A stretch of 64,000 nucleotides of DNA. Source: an uncultured Clostridia bacterium (GTDB lineage Bacteria; Bacillota; Clostridia; Christensenellales; UBA1242). Position numbers and translations under genes: made by a program. The DNA lies in contig CAMEJD010000001.1 in assembly GCA_945919375.1 (NCBI GenBank), positions 118,689-182,688 on the forward strand. Direction: 5' to 3'. Below the pieces are notes generated by a model. The model ran no database searches, was not told the origin of the DNA, and saw only the letters and a program-made list of their open reading frames with translations. Position 1 is the stretch's first letter. Each line of letters opens with the position of its first letter. Below are positions 52,273 through 61,407 of this stretch, in pieces.

Positions 52273-52279
52273 TTCCTAA
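52273..52279. other. attR core
   Basis: TTCCTAA, matching the left TTTCTAA with one mismatch at the anticodon wobble position. Confidence 0.65.
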
Positions 52280-52317
52280 ACCGTAGGTCGGAAGTTCGAA
52301 TCTTCTCGGGAACACCA
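52280..52317 (+). pseudogene. 3' half of tRNA-Arg (TCT)
   Basis: ACCGT completes the anticodon stem with ACGGT of the left half; variable AGGTC; T-arm GGAAGTTCGAATCTTCT; acceptor CGGGAAC pairs with GTTCTCG; discriminator A and CCA follow. Together the halves give a perfect tRNA-Arg. Confidence 0.9.
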
Positions 52318-52325
52318 AATCAAAT

Positions 52326-52357
52326 AAAAAATGGTGAACAGTGTTCGCCATTTTTTG
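52326..52357 (+). terminator. Terminator after tRNA-Arg
   Basis: AAAATGGTGAACA and TGTTCGCCATTTT pair over 13 bp (one G-T), followed by TT run. Confidence 0.8.
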
Positions 52358-52385
52358 TTTTATATACTTTTATTTTGAAGGTTTA

Positions 52386-52628
52386 TTAAATATCAAAATC
52401 TGCAAAACATTTTGTACTTATTGAGTTTTCACAAGAATTTAACACTTTCATTGCTTGTTGTTTCTTCTCGGTAGGCAATGTTGGAATGTAATGTTTTTTC
52501 AAGGTGCTAATGATATATTCATACTTTCTGTCAACATTTATCATACAATTTTTGTATTCATTTTGTTTGTAATTTTGTATTGCTTTTGGCAAATAACGTA
52601 CAGCAATTTCACTTAACTTGTTTGCCAC
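52386..52628 (-). CDS. Small helical protein downstream of uvrB
   Basis: 80 residues, helical, basic (LPKAIQNYKQNEYKNCMINVDRKYEYIISTLKKHYIP). The start appears to be GTG, after TATTGGG. It is 17 bases after the uvrB stop, so it is probably co-transcribed. No family recognised. Confidence 0.55.
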   Translation of the reverse strand: MANKLSEIAVRYLPKAIQNYKQNEYKNCMINVDRKYEYIISTLKKHYIPTLPTEKKQQAMKVLNSCENSISTKCFADFDI

Positions 52629-52645
52629 CCCAATATTTTTTTGAA

Positions 52646-54604
52646 TTATTTACCCAATTGTTTTTTTAATTTGCTTATTTCATCACGAAGAGTTATTGCA
52701 GTTTCAAAATCAAGTTGTTTTGTTGCAATATTCATAAGCCCCTTAAGTCTTTCAATCTCCTTTGTTGCATCTTGTTTGTTAAGTTTCTTTTGAGTTGTTT
52801 TTTTGGTTATTTCAAGTGTATTCTTTATTTCTTTTATAATTGTTTTTGGAGTTATATTGTGCGCAATATTAAAGTCGTTTTGAATTTTTCTTCTACGATT
52901 TGTTTCATCAATTGCTTTTTGCATACTTTCGGTGATTGTATCAGCATACATTATTACCCTACCCTCACTATTCCTTGATGCCCTGCCTATTGTTTGAATG
53001 AGTGCACTTTCACTACGCAAAAAGCCTTCTTTGTCGGCGTCAAGTATGCACACAAGCTCAACTTCGGGAAGGTCAAGCCCCTCACGAAGAAGGTTTATTC
53101 CAATCAAGACATCAAACTCTCCACGCCTTAAACCATTCAAAATATCTATTCTTTCCATTGTATCAATCTCGGAATGTAGGTATTTTACTCTTATTTGTCT
53201 TTCACTCAAAAACTGCGTCAAATCTTCCGCCATCTTTTTTGTTAAAGTCGTCACCAAAACCCGCCTATCTTTTTTGACCGTCTTTTTTATTTCATCAATA
53301 AGATTTTCGATTTGACCTTTTGTTTCCCTTACTTCAATAATCGGATCTAGTAGTCCTGTTGGACGAATAAGTTGTTCAACCACTTCATCGCAAACTTCTT
53401 TTTCATATTGCCCAGGTGTTGCAGAAACAAAAGTCACTTGATTTAGTCTTGTTTTAAACTCTTCAAATTTTAGTGGTCTGTTGTCATAGGCAGATGGCAA
53501 TCTAAAACCATACTCAACCAAACTTTGTTTTCTTGCCTTATCGCCATTATACATTGCCTTTATTTGTGGAATAGTCATATGGCTTTCGTCAATAAATGTG
53601 ATAAACCCATTTGGGAAATAGTCCATAAGTGTAAATGGCGGATCGCCAGCACTCCTTCCGTCAAAATATCTTGAATAGTTCTCTATTCCACTGCAATAGC
53701 CAATTTCTCGCATCATTTCTATGTCGTAACTAACTCTTTCTTTTATTCTTTGTGCTTCAATAAGTTTGTCGTTGTCAGTAAAATATTTAACCATTTCATC
53801 TCTGTCGTGAGCAATATTATCTAACGCTTGTTTTAACTTTTCACTGCCAACAGCATAGTGGGTTGCTGGAAAAATTACAGTGTGCGAAAGTTCACAAATG
53901 GTGTTGCCCGTCACAACATCAAATTCGGTTATTCTATCTATTTCATCTCCAAAAAACTCAACTCTTATTGCATGTTCGCTGTAACTTGCTGGAAATATGT
54001 CCAAAATATCACCCTTTGCCCTAAAGGTTGACCTATGAAAGTCCAAATCATTTCTTGTGTATTGAATTTCAATTAGTCGTTTTATTATTTCTTCTCTTGA
54101 AACTTTGTCGCCTTGCCTTAATGATATTTGCATACTCAAATATTCTTCTGGGCACCCCAAACCATAAATACACGAAACCGATGCAACAACAATTGTATCA
54201 CTTCTTTCCATAAGTGAAGCAGTTGCACTGTTTCGTAACTTGTCTATCTCATCATTAACCGACATATCTTTTTCAATGTATGTATCACTTGAAACAATGT
54301 ATGCTTCCGGTTGATAATAGTCATAGTAAGATACAAAATACTCAACTCTGTTGTTTGGAAAGAACTCACGAAACTCGTTACAAAGTTGTGCCGCAAGAGT
54401 TTTGTTGTGAGCAATAACCAAAGTCGGTTTGTTGAGTTTTGCAATAACATTTGCCATTGTAAAAGTTTTTCCACTACCGGTGACCCCAAGCAAGATTTGA
54501 GATTTTACCCCATTGGAAAAATTATCACACAACTTTTCAATTGCCTGTTCTTGGTCACCATTTGGTTTAAATTTTGACACTAACTCAAATTTACGTTGTT
54601 CCAC
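52646..54604 (-). CDS. uvrB: Excinuclease ABC subunit B
   Basis: 652 residues with the full UvrB layout: Walker [18 protein letters not shown], the beta-hairpin region [52 protein letters not shown] and the C-terminal UVR motif ([17 protein letters not shown]) that contacts UvrC. It scans for and verifies lesions in nucleotide excision repair. The start is GTG, preceded by TAAGGGGTAGAAT. uvrA and uvrC are not in the window. Confidence 0.97.
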   Translation of the reverse strand: MEQRKFELVSKFKPNGDQEQAIEKLCDNFSNGVKSQILLGVTGSGKTFTMANVIAKLNKPTLVIAHNKTLAAQLCNEFREFFPNNRVEYFVSYYDYYQPEAYIVSSDTYIEKDMSVNDEIDKLRNSATASLMERSDTIVVASVSCIYGLGCPEEYLSMQISLRQGDKVSREEIIKRLIEIQYTRNDLDFHRSTFRAKGDILDIFPASYSEHAIRVEFFGDEIDRITEFDVVTGNTICELSHTVIFPATHYAVGSEKLKQALDNIAHDRDEMVKYFTDNDKLIEAQRIKERVSYDIEMMREIGYCSGIENYSRYFDGRSAGDPPFTLMDYFPNGFITFIDESHMTIPQIKAMYNGDKARKQSLVEYGFRLPSAYDNRPLKFEEFKTRLNQVTFVSATPGQYEKEVCDEVVEQLIRPTGLLDPIIEVRETKGQIENLIDEIKKTVKKDRRVLVTTLTKKMAEDLTQFLSERQIRVKYLHSEIDTMERIDILNGLRRGEFDVLIGINLLREGLDLPEVELVCILDADKEGFLRSESALIQTIGRASRNSEGRVIMYADTITESMQKAIDETNRRRKIQNDFNIAHNITPKTIIKEIKNTLEITKKTTQKKLNKQDATKEIERLKGLMNIATKQLDFETAITLRDEISKLKKQLGK

Positions 54605-54607
54605 ATT

Positions 54608-54970
54608 CTACCCCTTAAAAATAATTTTTAACAAAAGCCCCAATACAAAACTCACAATTGAAAGAATTATTGTTCGAATAAACAAACCAACAAGTTCTTG
54701 CTTTTTCTTTTTTAAATCTTTTTTGTAGGTTAGTCCTTTGTTTTTTAAGTTTATACAATAATAATACCCTTTTTTGCTCGAAGTTCCAACAAAATCAAGG
54801 TAATTATCTCTGGAAAGTAAAATCATTATGTCATCAAGTTCTGCAATTGAAATTACATACTTTCTTGAAACATATTCCGCAATGCTTGATGAAGAAATAA
54901 GATATGTCTTTTTATCGGCACATTTATCTAACAAATATAACATAACTAATTTTTCTTTTTTGTCTAACAC
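54608..54970 (-). CDS. Winged-helix-like protein with C-terminal membrane anchor
   Basis: 120 residues. Residues 1-80 have a winged-helix rhythm (KLVMLYLLDKCADKKTYLISSSSIAEYVSRKYVISIAELDDIMILLSRDNYLDFV), then KKKKQ and one membrane helix (LFIRTIILSIVSFVLGLLLKIIF). It mirrors the next gene upstream, so the two may be ancient duplicates. Function unknown. It stops three bases before uvrB. Confidence 0.65.
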   Translation of the reverse strand: MLDKKEKLVMLYLLDKCADKKTYLISSSSIAEYVSRKYVISIAELDDIMILLSRDNYLDFVGTSSKKGYYYCINLKNKGLTYKKDLKKKKQELVGLFIRTIILSIVSFVLGLLLKIIFKG

Positions 54971-54982
54971 AATTATCCCAAA

Positions 54983-55354
54983 TTACAAAAATAAATTACA
55001 AATAATTGTTCCCAAAAATGCGCCCAAAAATGCAAAAATAAATATTAAAATTGATAAAATAATAATTTCTATTTTAATTTTTTTATTTTTTTGTATTTTA
55101 TCACTCGCATTATTTAATATTTGTTTGCCAAGTTCTGTAATGCACAAGCAAACATTGATATTATCAATATATTTTATTGAAATAAATTGTTTATTTTCCA
55201 AATTATTTAATATATTTTTTATATCTATATTTTTTGAATGATTTAACCTTGCCAATTCATCATAAATATCATCTATTTCAAAAATTTTGTAATCTGTTCC
55301 ACATTCTTTGTTTATATAATTTAAAATGTAATTTTCATAAACAGCTTTATTCAT
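54983..55354 (-). CDS. Winged-helix-like protein with C-terminal membrane helix
   Basis: About 123 residues from the ATG at 55354 (the track's TTG is six codons upstream; neither has a good Shine-Dalgarno). Winged-helix-like first 90 residues (IFEIDDIYDELARLNHSKNIDIKNILNNLENKQFISIKY...LCITELGKQIL), basic linker KNKKIKIE, then a membrane span (IIILSILIFIFAFLGAFLGTIICNL). Same architecture as the neighbour. Confidence 0.62.
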   Translation of the reverse strand: MNKAVYENYILNYINKECGTDYKIFEIDDIYDELARLNHSKNIDIKNILNNLENKQFISIKYIDNINVCLCITELGKQILNNASDKIQKNKKIKIEIIILSILIFIFAFLGAFLGTIICNLFL

Positions 55355-55389
55355 ATATTTATTATTAAACAAATAAATTTAGATATACA

Positions 55390-55419
55390 AAAAAATGCCA
55401 CAAAAATGTAGCATTTTAT
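55390..55419 (-). terminator. Terminator overlapping the metallo-hydrolase stop
   Basis: AAAATGC and GCATTTTA arms, T-rich on the minus strand. Confidence 0.55.
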
Positions 55420-56516
55420 TTCTCTTTTTTCTTCTTTCCCACAAAAAATATTACAGCAAAAGTAAGGCCTTCAAGAAGAACTATCACACACCACCAACCA
55501 ACTTTAACATTTACATTTGTTGTCTTTGTGGTTTTTACAAAAATACTTGCTTTTTCTTCCACCTTTTGTTTTGAATTAAGCCCAAATACAACGTTTCCCA
55601 TTTCGTCAGTACGATAAATGTTTTCTTCTCCAACAAAAGCCTTAACCCTTGCCACGATTTCTTCATTTGGTAAGTTATACATATTACCTTTTTCAACAGA
55701 AATAACTGCATAAAGCGGACTCACTTCTCTCAAAAAATCTATAGAAGAAGATGTTTGGCTTCCATGGTGTGCAACTTTTAGAATATCACTTTTCAGTTCT
55801 TCACCATAGATATTTATCAATTTTTCTTCTGTATTTGTTTCGGCATCGCCTGTAAGCAAAATTTTTCTTCCACAATATTCAATTTGCAAAACTGCGCTGT
55901 AATCATTTGAATTTTGGTAGTTTTCTTCAAGTGGCGAAAAGCATCTAACATTGTAATCAATTTCACTTTGGTTTAAAAAGTCATCGCTTGCATTATTAAA
56001 AAACATTTGACAACCTATCTCATTTTTAAGACTTTCGTCAATTAACTTTTTATAGCCTATGTCATCATTTATAGTTGCACCTTCCCAACTTGTTTCATTT
56101 GGAGTGCACACACTTGGTCTATAAAAATTTTTTACTTCATAATTTTCAAAAATATAACTGCCGTTTCCATAATGGTCCTCGTCTGCATGTGTTATAACAA
56201 AATAATCAACAATCTTTTCTTTGTCCTCAAAAAACTTATTTAAGTATATTTCAAGTTTATTTTGATTTGCACTTGACCCACAATCAACAATCATAATCTT
56301 ATCGTCAGGCAAATCAACCAAAATACAATCACCTTGTCCAATATCAACAAAATGCACAGTCAAGTCACAATCGGTTAAATTGACAACAGGATTTTTAAAA
56401 AACAAATTATTCAACCAATTTTCGCATAAATCATAAAAAAATAGTGTTGAGCAAATCAAAATACTGCAAGCCAAAAATATTAAAATTCTTAACTTATTTT
56501 GCTTTAGTTTATTCAT
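55416..56516 (-). CDS. ComEC-like metallo-beta-lactamase-fold hydrolase
   Basis: 366 residues: N-terminal membrane helix, the metallo-hydrolase domain (FVDIGQGDCILVDLPDDKIMIVDCGSS, metal motif VITHADEDHYGN, LLTGDAE, KVAHHGSQTSSS) and a C-terminal helix (WWCVIVLLEGLTFAVIFF). The extracellular domain of ComEC/Rec2 is the closest family; the competence channel part is absent. It may be an ectonuclease or phosphodiesterase. The start overlaps the end of the patatin gene by 8 bases, suggesting a common transcript. Confidence 0.85.
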   Translation of the reverse strand: MNKLKQNKLRILIFLACSILICSTLFFYDLCENWLNNLFFKNPVVNLTDCDLTVHFVDIGQGDCILVDLPDDKIMIVDCGSSANQNKLEIYLNKFFEDKEKIVDYFVITHADEDHYGNGSYIFENYEVKNFYRPSVCTPNETSWEGATINDDIGYKKLIDESLKNEIGCQMFFNNASDDFLNQSEIDYNVRCFSPLEENYQNSNDYSAVLQIEYCGRKILLTGDAETNTEEKLINIYGEELKSDILKVAHHGSQTSSSIDFLREVSPLYAVISVEKGNMYNLPNEEIVARVKAFVGEENIYRTDEMGNVVFGLNSKQKVEEKASIFVKTTKTTNVNVKVGWWCVIVLLEGLTFAVIFFVGKKKKEK

Positions 56517-57372
56517 TTATTACCATTTCCTCATCCAAATATTGTTGTTTTACTTTTTTCTTTAATGGTTTTTTTGACATTAGTTGCAAAATTTGTGGCA
56601 TTTTGTCTATCGTTTCTTTATAGCCTTCTTCAATCATATTCATCATATCGTCATCTTTTGCCTTTGTTGAACTAAATTTCTTTGTTTCTGGTCCAACCAT
56701 AACATCTGCAGTCAAATAACCACGAAGAGAACTTGATTGCATCAAAATTCTTATTGTTGCCGGCAAAACATCAGTTAATTTAATGCTGTCAGTACCATAA
56801 GTCCTATACTTGTTAACATCAATGCCAATAACATAATCACAACCAAATTTTTTGGGCACATTTGTTGGTATGTTGTTTCTTAGTCCACCATCTGCCAAAT
56901 TATACTTACCATAAACAACCGGAACAAATACCCCCGGGACACAACAACTACCAGCAACTGCCTTTGCCAAGTTTCCGTTTCTAAAAACAATTTCCTTTGT
57001 AGATTTTAAATCAGTTGCAACGCATGAAAAAGGTATTTGCAAATCCTCTATGTTAATATCTCCCAAATTCATTTTTATCACATCTTGAATTCCGTCAGTT
57101 TTTGATGGCATAAAAGGGATTTTGCTTGTCCTAATTTCTGACAAATCAATATTTCTTGCAATGTTAAACATTTCCCTATATGTTAAACCACTTGCATAAA
57201 AGGCCCCAACAATACTCCCTACACTTGTGCCGGAAATCATAGAAAAATCACTTGCCTTTATGTTGTATTCTTCAAGGGCCTTAATTACACCCAAGTGAGT
57301 GTACCCTCTTGCACCACCTCCACCAAATGCAATACCTATTTTTGTTTTTTTGTGTCTTTTAAAAATATACAT
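56509..57372 (-). CDS. Patatin-like phospholipase
   Basis: 287 residues with the patatin oxyanion motif FGGGGARGYTHLGV, nucleophile GTSVGSIVG (GxSxG) and the catalytic Asp in LADGGLRNNIPT. It is a bacterial RssA-type enzyme that hydrolyses acyl groups from lipids. Its C-terminus is basic. Together with the ComEC-like gene it forms a two-gene unit. Start: ATG after TAGGCAAAGGCGAATAT. Confidence 0.87.
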   Translation of the reverse strand: MYIFKRHKKTKIGIAFGGGGARGYTHLGVIKALEEYNIKASDFSMISGTSVGSIVGAFYASGLTYREMFNIARNIDLSEIRTSKIPFMPSKTDGIQDVIKMNLGDINIEDLQIPFSCVATDLKSTKEIVFRNGNLAKAVAGSCCVPGVFVPVVYGKYNLADGGLRNNIPTNVPKKFGCDYVIGIDVNKYRTYGTDSIKLTDVLPATIRILMQSSSLRGYLTADVMVGPETKKFSSTKAKDDDMMNMIEEGYKETIDKMPQILQLMSKKPLKKKVKQQYLDEEMVINE

Positions 57373-57572
57373 ATATTCGCCTTTGCCTACAATATTTTAT
57401 GTGATGCACACTTATTTATTACATATTAGGTTTTATAAATAGTTAACATCACAATTTAAAATAATTCTCGTTTTTGCTTAAAAATTACAATGCAATTTTA
57501 AACAATACTTACAATAATATTGTAACACACAAAATTCAAAATACAAATATTTTTACAATAATTTTTAAACAC
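57373..57572. other. AT-rich intergenic region
   Basis: About 200 bases without a gene; probable promoter region of the patatin gene. Confidence 0.5.
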
Positions 57573-57606
57573 AAAAAAACAACCACATTTGTGGTTGTTT
57601 TTTTAT
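57573..57606 (-). terminator. Terminator of the coiled-coil protein gene
   Basis: AACAACCACA and TGTGGTTGTT form a 10-bp stem, flanked by A and T runs. Confidence 0.85.
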
Positions 57607-57614
57607 CATTTATG

Positions 57615-58898
57615 TTAGTCTTTATTTGAATCCGAATCGCTATCTTTTGCTTTAAGTTCTTCAATCTTTGCTTGACATTCTGCAATGTCTGATTTAATTG
57701 CATTTGAGTTTTCTGTTAAGATATTGTAAGAATTTTCAAGTATTGGGTATCTTTCTTGGTTTTCTTTCAAAACTTCCTCGCAGTGTTCAACACTAACTTT
57801 AAGTCCATCAAGTAAGTCAAGATCTTCAGCAAGTTTCTTTGCTTTTTCTTCATCAATGTCGCCAATGTTGTTTACTCCATAAAGTACAACTTTTTGTTTT
57901 GCAACAAGAGCTTCTCTTCTTCTTAATTTTTTCTTATCTTTTTCCAAACTCTTTTTAACTCTTGCAAGTGGAAGATATTCTTTCTTTACATCTTTAAGTT
58001 GTTTTTCATTAAGTTTTAATCTTTGAGTTAAAGTTTCAAGTCTTTGTTCATATTCTTCCAATGTTAAGTTTGCATCACTTGGTTCAGCTACTGGAGTGTT
58101 TGCAACTTCTTCTGCTTGTTTTTTAAGTTGTTCAACTTCTGCATCTTTGTTAATAAGTTCATTTTGCTTGCTATCAAGTTCTGCTTGTTTGCTTGCTAAC
58201 ATTTCTTCAAGTTCTTTGATTCTTGCTTCATGTTCGCTTATTTTGTCTTCTGCAGGTTCTTCTTCAACCTTTTCTTCTTCAGCAGGTTCTTCAACATCTT
58301 CAGTTGATTCTTCTACTGCAGGTTCTTCAACAACAGGTTCTTCAACCTTTTCTTCTTCTTTTGGTTGTTCTTCTGTGTTTTCTGGTTCTTTTACTTCTTC
58401 TTCATCATCATCAAAGAAAATGTCATCAAGATTGATATCGTCTTCGTCATCTTCTTGTGTTTCTTCTGCTGGTTCTTCAACCTTTTCTTCTTCTTTTTGT
58501 TGTTGTTTTTCTTCTTCAGCCTTTTTCTTGTCTTCTTCAAACTTTAATTTTTCTTGACGAAGTGCTTCTTGTTCTTCTTTTAATTTTGCATAAGCATCAT
58601 CAAGTTCTTGAGATCTACCATTAAGTCTTTCTTCTTCTTCTTTTGCTTTTTGTGCATCAACTTCTTCGTAACCGACTTGTTTTACTGGTTCTTGCATAAC
58701 AACTGGTTGTTGTTGATATGTGATTTGTTGTGGTTGATCATAATATGTAGGTTGTTGTGGAACATTGTTATTTTGATTGTTGTTCTTTGAACTTGAATCA
58801 AGAGCACTTAAAAGTAAGTTACCCAAAAATACTACAACAAAACCTCCAACTACGATGATACCAATGACTGCTAATACATTCAATAATACATCTAACAT
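57615..58898 (-). CDS. Membrane-anchored, Glu/Pro-rich coiled-coil protein
   Basis: 427 residues. An N-terminal membrane helix (VLAVIGIIVVGGFVVVFLGNLLL), a Gln/Asn/Tyr-rich linker, then long acidic repeats built on EEEKVEEP and EEPAVEE (residues ~130-240), an EDDINLDDIFFDDDEEE acidic block, and three long coiled coils. It resembles EzrA-like or other divisome and cell-shape organisers only in general design. Function unknown. Repeats could vary in number between strains. Start preceded by AAAGGAAGGAATCAAA. Confidence 0.75.
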   Translation of the reverse strand: MLDVLLNVLAVIGIIVVGGFVVVFLGNLLLSALDSSSKNNNQNNNVPQQPTYYDQPQQITYQQQPVVMQEPVKQVGYEEVDAQKAKEEEERLNGRSQELDDAYAKLKEEQEALRQEKLKFEEDKKKAEEEKQQQKEEEKVEEPAEETQEDDEDDINLDDIFFDDDEEEVKEPENTEEQPKEEEKVEEPVVEEPAVEESTEDVEEPAEEEKVEEEPAEDKISEHEARIKELEEMLASKQAELDSKQNELINKDAEVEQLKKQAEEVANTPVAEPSDANLTLEEYEQRLETLTQRLKLNEKQLKDVKKEYLPLARVKKSLEKDKKKLRRREALVAKQKVVLYGVNNIGDIDEEKAKKLAEDLDLLDGLKVSVEHCEEVLKENQERYPILENSYNILTENSNAIKSDIAECQAKIEELKAKDSDSDSNKD

Positions 58899-59410
58899 TT
58901 TGATTCCTTCCTTTTTTTTGCTGTGCTACTGCACTTTTTTTTGACAACGATATTATAACATAAAATAATTTATAGTCAATACCAAATTTTGTTATTTTGG
59001 ATAAATTTTAACAAAATACTCTATTTTTTTAAATAAAATACCTGTTTTTTACTTAATTTTTGCAATTTTTGTATTGTTATTTTTTTTAAAAACTATCTCA
59101 CATATCTGCATTATATGTGATATATGTATCCTATATATTATACGTGCAATATTTAAAAGTATTATTAAACTTTTTTAATGTTAAGTTTGTTGAGATTTCC
59201 CCAAAGTTGGTCGCTTTGGTCGGCAGTAAAAAGAATATAGAATATTTTTTAATTGTCATTTTGAGTATGTCATCTTTGGACCAGCAAACGATAAATCTCA
59301 ACCGCTTATCTTAATCGCCATTTCGATCCATACCCACTTTGACGGGCAAAGGGGAAATCTCATCTTTATTCTTTAATATAATTGAATATTTATTCAACCA
59401 TTTTGCAGAT
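58899..59410. repeat. Intergenic region with a dispersed-type repeat (59189-59364)
   Basis: GTTGAGATTT (59,189) and AAATCTCAAC (59,293) are inverted copies; GTCATTTTGAGTATGTC and GGAAATCTCATC follow the pattern of widespread clostridial 'TGTCATTTCGA...GAAATCTCA' extragenic repeats. The rest is AT-rich with the coiled-coil gene's promoter. No ORF with a ribosome binding site. Confidence 0.55.
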
Positions 59411-59438
59411 AAAAAAAGCATACAAATGGTATGCTTTT
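59411..59438 (-). terminator. Terminator of mtaB operon
   Basis: AAAGCATAC and GTATGCTTT arms with a short loop; T-rich on the minus strand. Confidence 0.8.
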
Positions 59439-60687
59439 ATTTTTTTACTATTTTTGCAAGTGCACCATCGTTGTATGACTCTTCTATTTTCACTTCAACA
59501 AATGAATCAATTTTTACATCATCTTTTATATAACACTTTATATAATTTTCTGTATGCCCAACAAAATAGTCGCCAACTTTTTCCTCAACAAGAACAGTTA
59601 AGATTTGTTTTTTGCTTTTTTTAATATATGCTTTGTTTAACTTTTCATTTAGTTTTTCAAGTTTTTTCACTCTTATCTTTTTTATATTACCATCAACTTG
59701 TGGCATTTTTTCTGCAACTGTTCCACTACGAAGTGAATAAGGGAAGATATGTATGTTCGCAAACTTAACTTTTTTTGCAAAATTATAAGTCTTTTTAAAC
59801 TCTTTGTCAGTTTCTCCCGGGAACCCTACAATTATATCAGTTGATATGTTTGGATTTTCAAAATTTTTACGAATAAGTTTTACGGTTTTTAGATAGTCTT
59901 TTGTCAAATACTTTCTATTCATTCGCTTTAGAACAGTATCGCAACCACTTTGAAGTGATAAATGAAAATGTGGACACATATTTATTTTTTTGCAAGCGTC
60001 CATAAGTTTTTGGTCTGCAATTCCTTGTTCAAGCGAACTTAATCTAAATCTTATATCTTGATATGGTTCTAGTTTTTCAAGTAAGAATGGTAATGCCTTT
60101 TCGCCATCAATTTTATAGTCCGAAACATCAATACCTGTTATTATAATTTCTTTTACCTGCTTTGAAAGTTTGTCAACTTCATTTAGTATGCTAACAATAT
60201 TTCTTGACCTACTTCTGCCACGAAGATATGGAATTATACAATAAGAGCAAAAGTTATTACAACCATCTTGAATTTTGATATATGCTCTTGTTTTTGTTGG
60301 CATTGCAACATATGTATCATCATATTCCAATGGATTTTTGTCAATTTTTACACCATTCTCATTTAGTGAATTTACCATTTCTTGTTTGTTTGCAACACCT
60401 TTAACAAAGGTCACACCATCTATATTTTCAAATTGATTTGCATTTTTTTCACTTGCACAACCGCAAATCATAATTCTTGCATTTGGATTTAGTGCCTTAC
60501 ACTTTGCAATTGTTTGTCTTGATTTTTTTTCTGCCTCGTTTGTTACGGCACATGTATTGATAATATACACATCGGCAACTTCCAAATGCGAAAAAACTGT
60601 ATGTCCCATTCTTTCCAACATACTCATCATACTTTCGCTTTCATATTGATTAACCTTGCACCCCAGTGTGTATACTACAATTTTCAT
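59437..60687 (-). CDS. mtaB: tRNA t6A37 methylthiotransferase
   Basis: 416 residues, MiaB-type radical SAM enzyme: N-terminal Fe-S domain with YTLGCKVNQYESE, INTCAVTNEA and ICGCASE (three Cys), radical SAM CNNFCSYCIIPYLRGRSRSR, and a C-terminal TRAM domain. The N-terminal GCKVNQYE form marks MtaB, which adds methylthio to t6A37 of tRNA-Lys. Ends the dnaK-dnaJ-rsmE-mtaB cluster, as in many Firmicutes. 10 bases after rsmE. Confidence 0.95.
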   Translation of the reverse strand: MKIVVYTLGCKVNQYESESMMSMLERMGHTVFSHLEVADVYIINTCAVTNEAEKKSRQTIAKCKALNPNARIMICGCASEKNANQFENIDGVTFVKGVANKQEMVNSLNENGVKIDKNPLEYDDTYVAMPTKTRAYIKIQDGCNNFCSYCIIPYLRGRSRSRNIVSILNEVDKLSKQVKEIIITGIDVSDYKIDGEKALPFLLEKLEPYQDIRFRLSSLEQGIADQKLMDACKKINMCPHFHLSLQSGCDTVLKRMNRKYLTKDYLKTVKLIRKNFENPNISTDIIVGFPGETDKEFKKTYNFAKKVKFANIHIFPYSLRSGTVAEKMPQVDGNIKKIRVKKLEKLNEKLNKAYIKKSKKQILTVLVEEKVGDYFVGHTENYIKCYIKDDVKIDSFVEVKIEESYNDGALAKIVKK

Positions 60688-60697
60688 TTGTTCTCCA

Positions 60698-61396
60698 TTA
60701 GTTGTTTAATATATAACTCACAAGACCACAAGAGATAACACTTGCAGTTTCACACCTAAGTATTCTACTGCCAAGTCCAAACTCTGTTACTTGTTTATAT
60801 TTTAGTTGTTTAATTTCTTCAGGTGAAAAACCACCTTCACTACCAACTATTATAGCAATATTCTTTGCATTAGAAAAGTCTATTTTTGTGATTTTTTTGT
60901 TTGTTTCATTTGCAAATAGCACCAAATCATAATCATTTAACCTTTTAAGCATTGTATTGAACTTTATTGCATTTTCAATTTGTAATGGCAGACTCCTTCC
61001 ACATTGTTTGCACGCTTCAAAAGTTATTTTGTTTAGCCTATCAATTTTGTTTGCATTTGGCTTTGCAATTGTAAAATCGCTTTCAAAAGGAACAAGCGAA
61101 CTTGCACCAAGTTCTGTCAGTTTTTGAGTAATAAATTCCAATTTGTCTTGTTTTGGCAAACCTTGAAATATTGTAATATTGTACTTTGGATTACCTTCAC
61201 ATTCTTTTTGTTCAATAATTTCACAAATAGCAACTTTTTTTGATATGCTTTCTATTTTGCACAAATACTCAAACTCATCACTTGCATAGCATAAAATTTG
61301 CTCACCTATTTCACAACGCAAAACGGCGAGGTGCATTAAGTCCTCGCCGTCAATATATATTTCATTGTTTTCTATTTTTCCAAAAAATTTTTTCAA
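60698..61396 (-). CDS. rsmE: 16S rRNA U1498 N3-methyltransferase
   Basis: 232 residues, SPOUT fold with IAIIVGSEGGFSPEEI and GLGSRILRCETASVISCGLVSY at the C-terminal knot. It methylates U1498 of 16S rRNA. It follows dnaJ by 11 bases; prmA, which often lies between them, is missing. Confidence 0.93.
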   Translation of the reverse strand: MKKFFGKIENNEIYIDGEDLMHLAVLRCEIGEQILCYASDEFEYLCKIESISKKVAICEIIEQKECEGNPKYNITIFQGLPKQDKLEFITQKLTELGASSLVPFESDFTIAKPNANKIDRLNKITFEACKQCGRSLPLQIENAIKFNTMLKRLNDYDLVLFANETNKKITKIDFSNAKNIAIIVGSEGGFSPEEIKQLKYKQVTEFGLGSRILRCETASVISCGLVSYILNN

Positions 61397-61407
61397 GAGT
61401 TTTCCCT

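Larger units (their letters stand above)
36104..52275. mobile_element. Integrative element (~16.2 kb) in tRNA-Arg(TCT)
   Basis: Bounded by the two halves of a tRNA-Arg(TCT) gene and by GTACCCAAA arm repeats at both ends (36,191-36,211; 52,103-52,148). Contents: a tRNA-Arg(CCT), HicAB-SecB-like operon, frameshifted tyrosine integrase, excisionase-like gene, rep with iterons, hairpin array, restriction-modification genes, serine invertase and small accessory genes. No relaxase, coupling protein or type IV secretion gene was seen, so it looks like an integrated plasmid or small genomic island rather than a self-transmissible ICE. Confidence 0.85.

Noticed and set aside
36104-52275. Element as a conjugative ICE or prophage
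   Set aside because: No relaxase, T4SS, capsid, terminase or lysis genes were found in the interval.
52154-52351. 65-residue minus ORF at the right junction
   Set aside because: It overlaps the tRNA 3' half and terminator; spurious.
58096-58557. 153-residue Ser-rich ORF
   Set aside because: Antisense to the Glu-rich repeats of the coiled-coil gene; low complexity.
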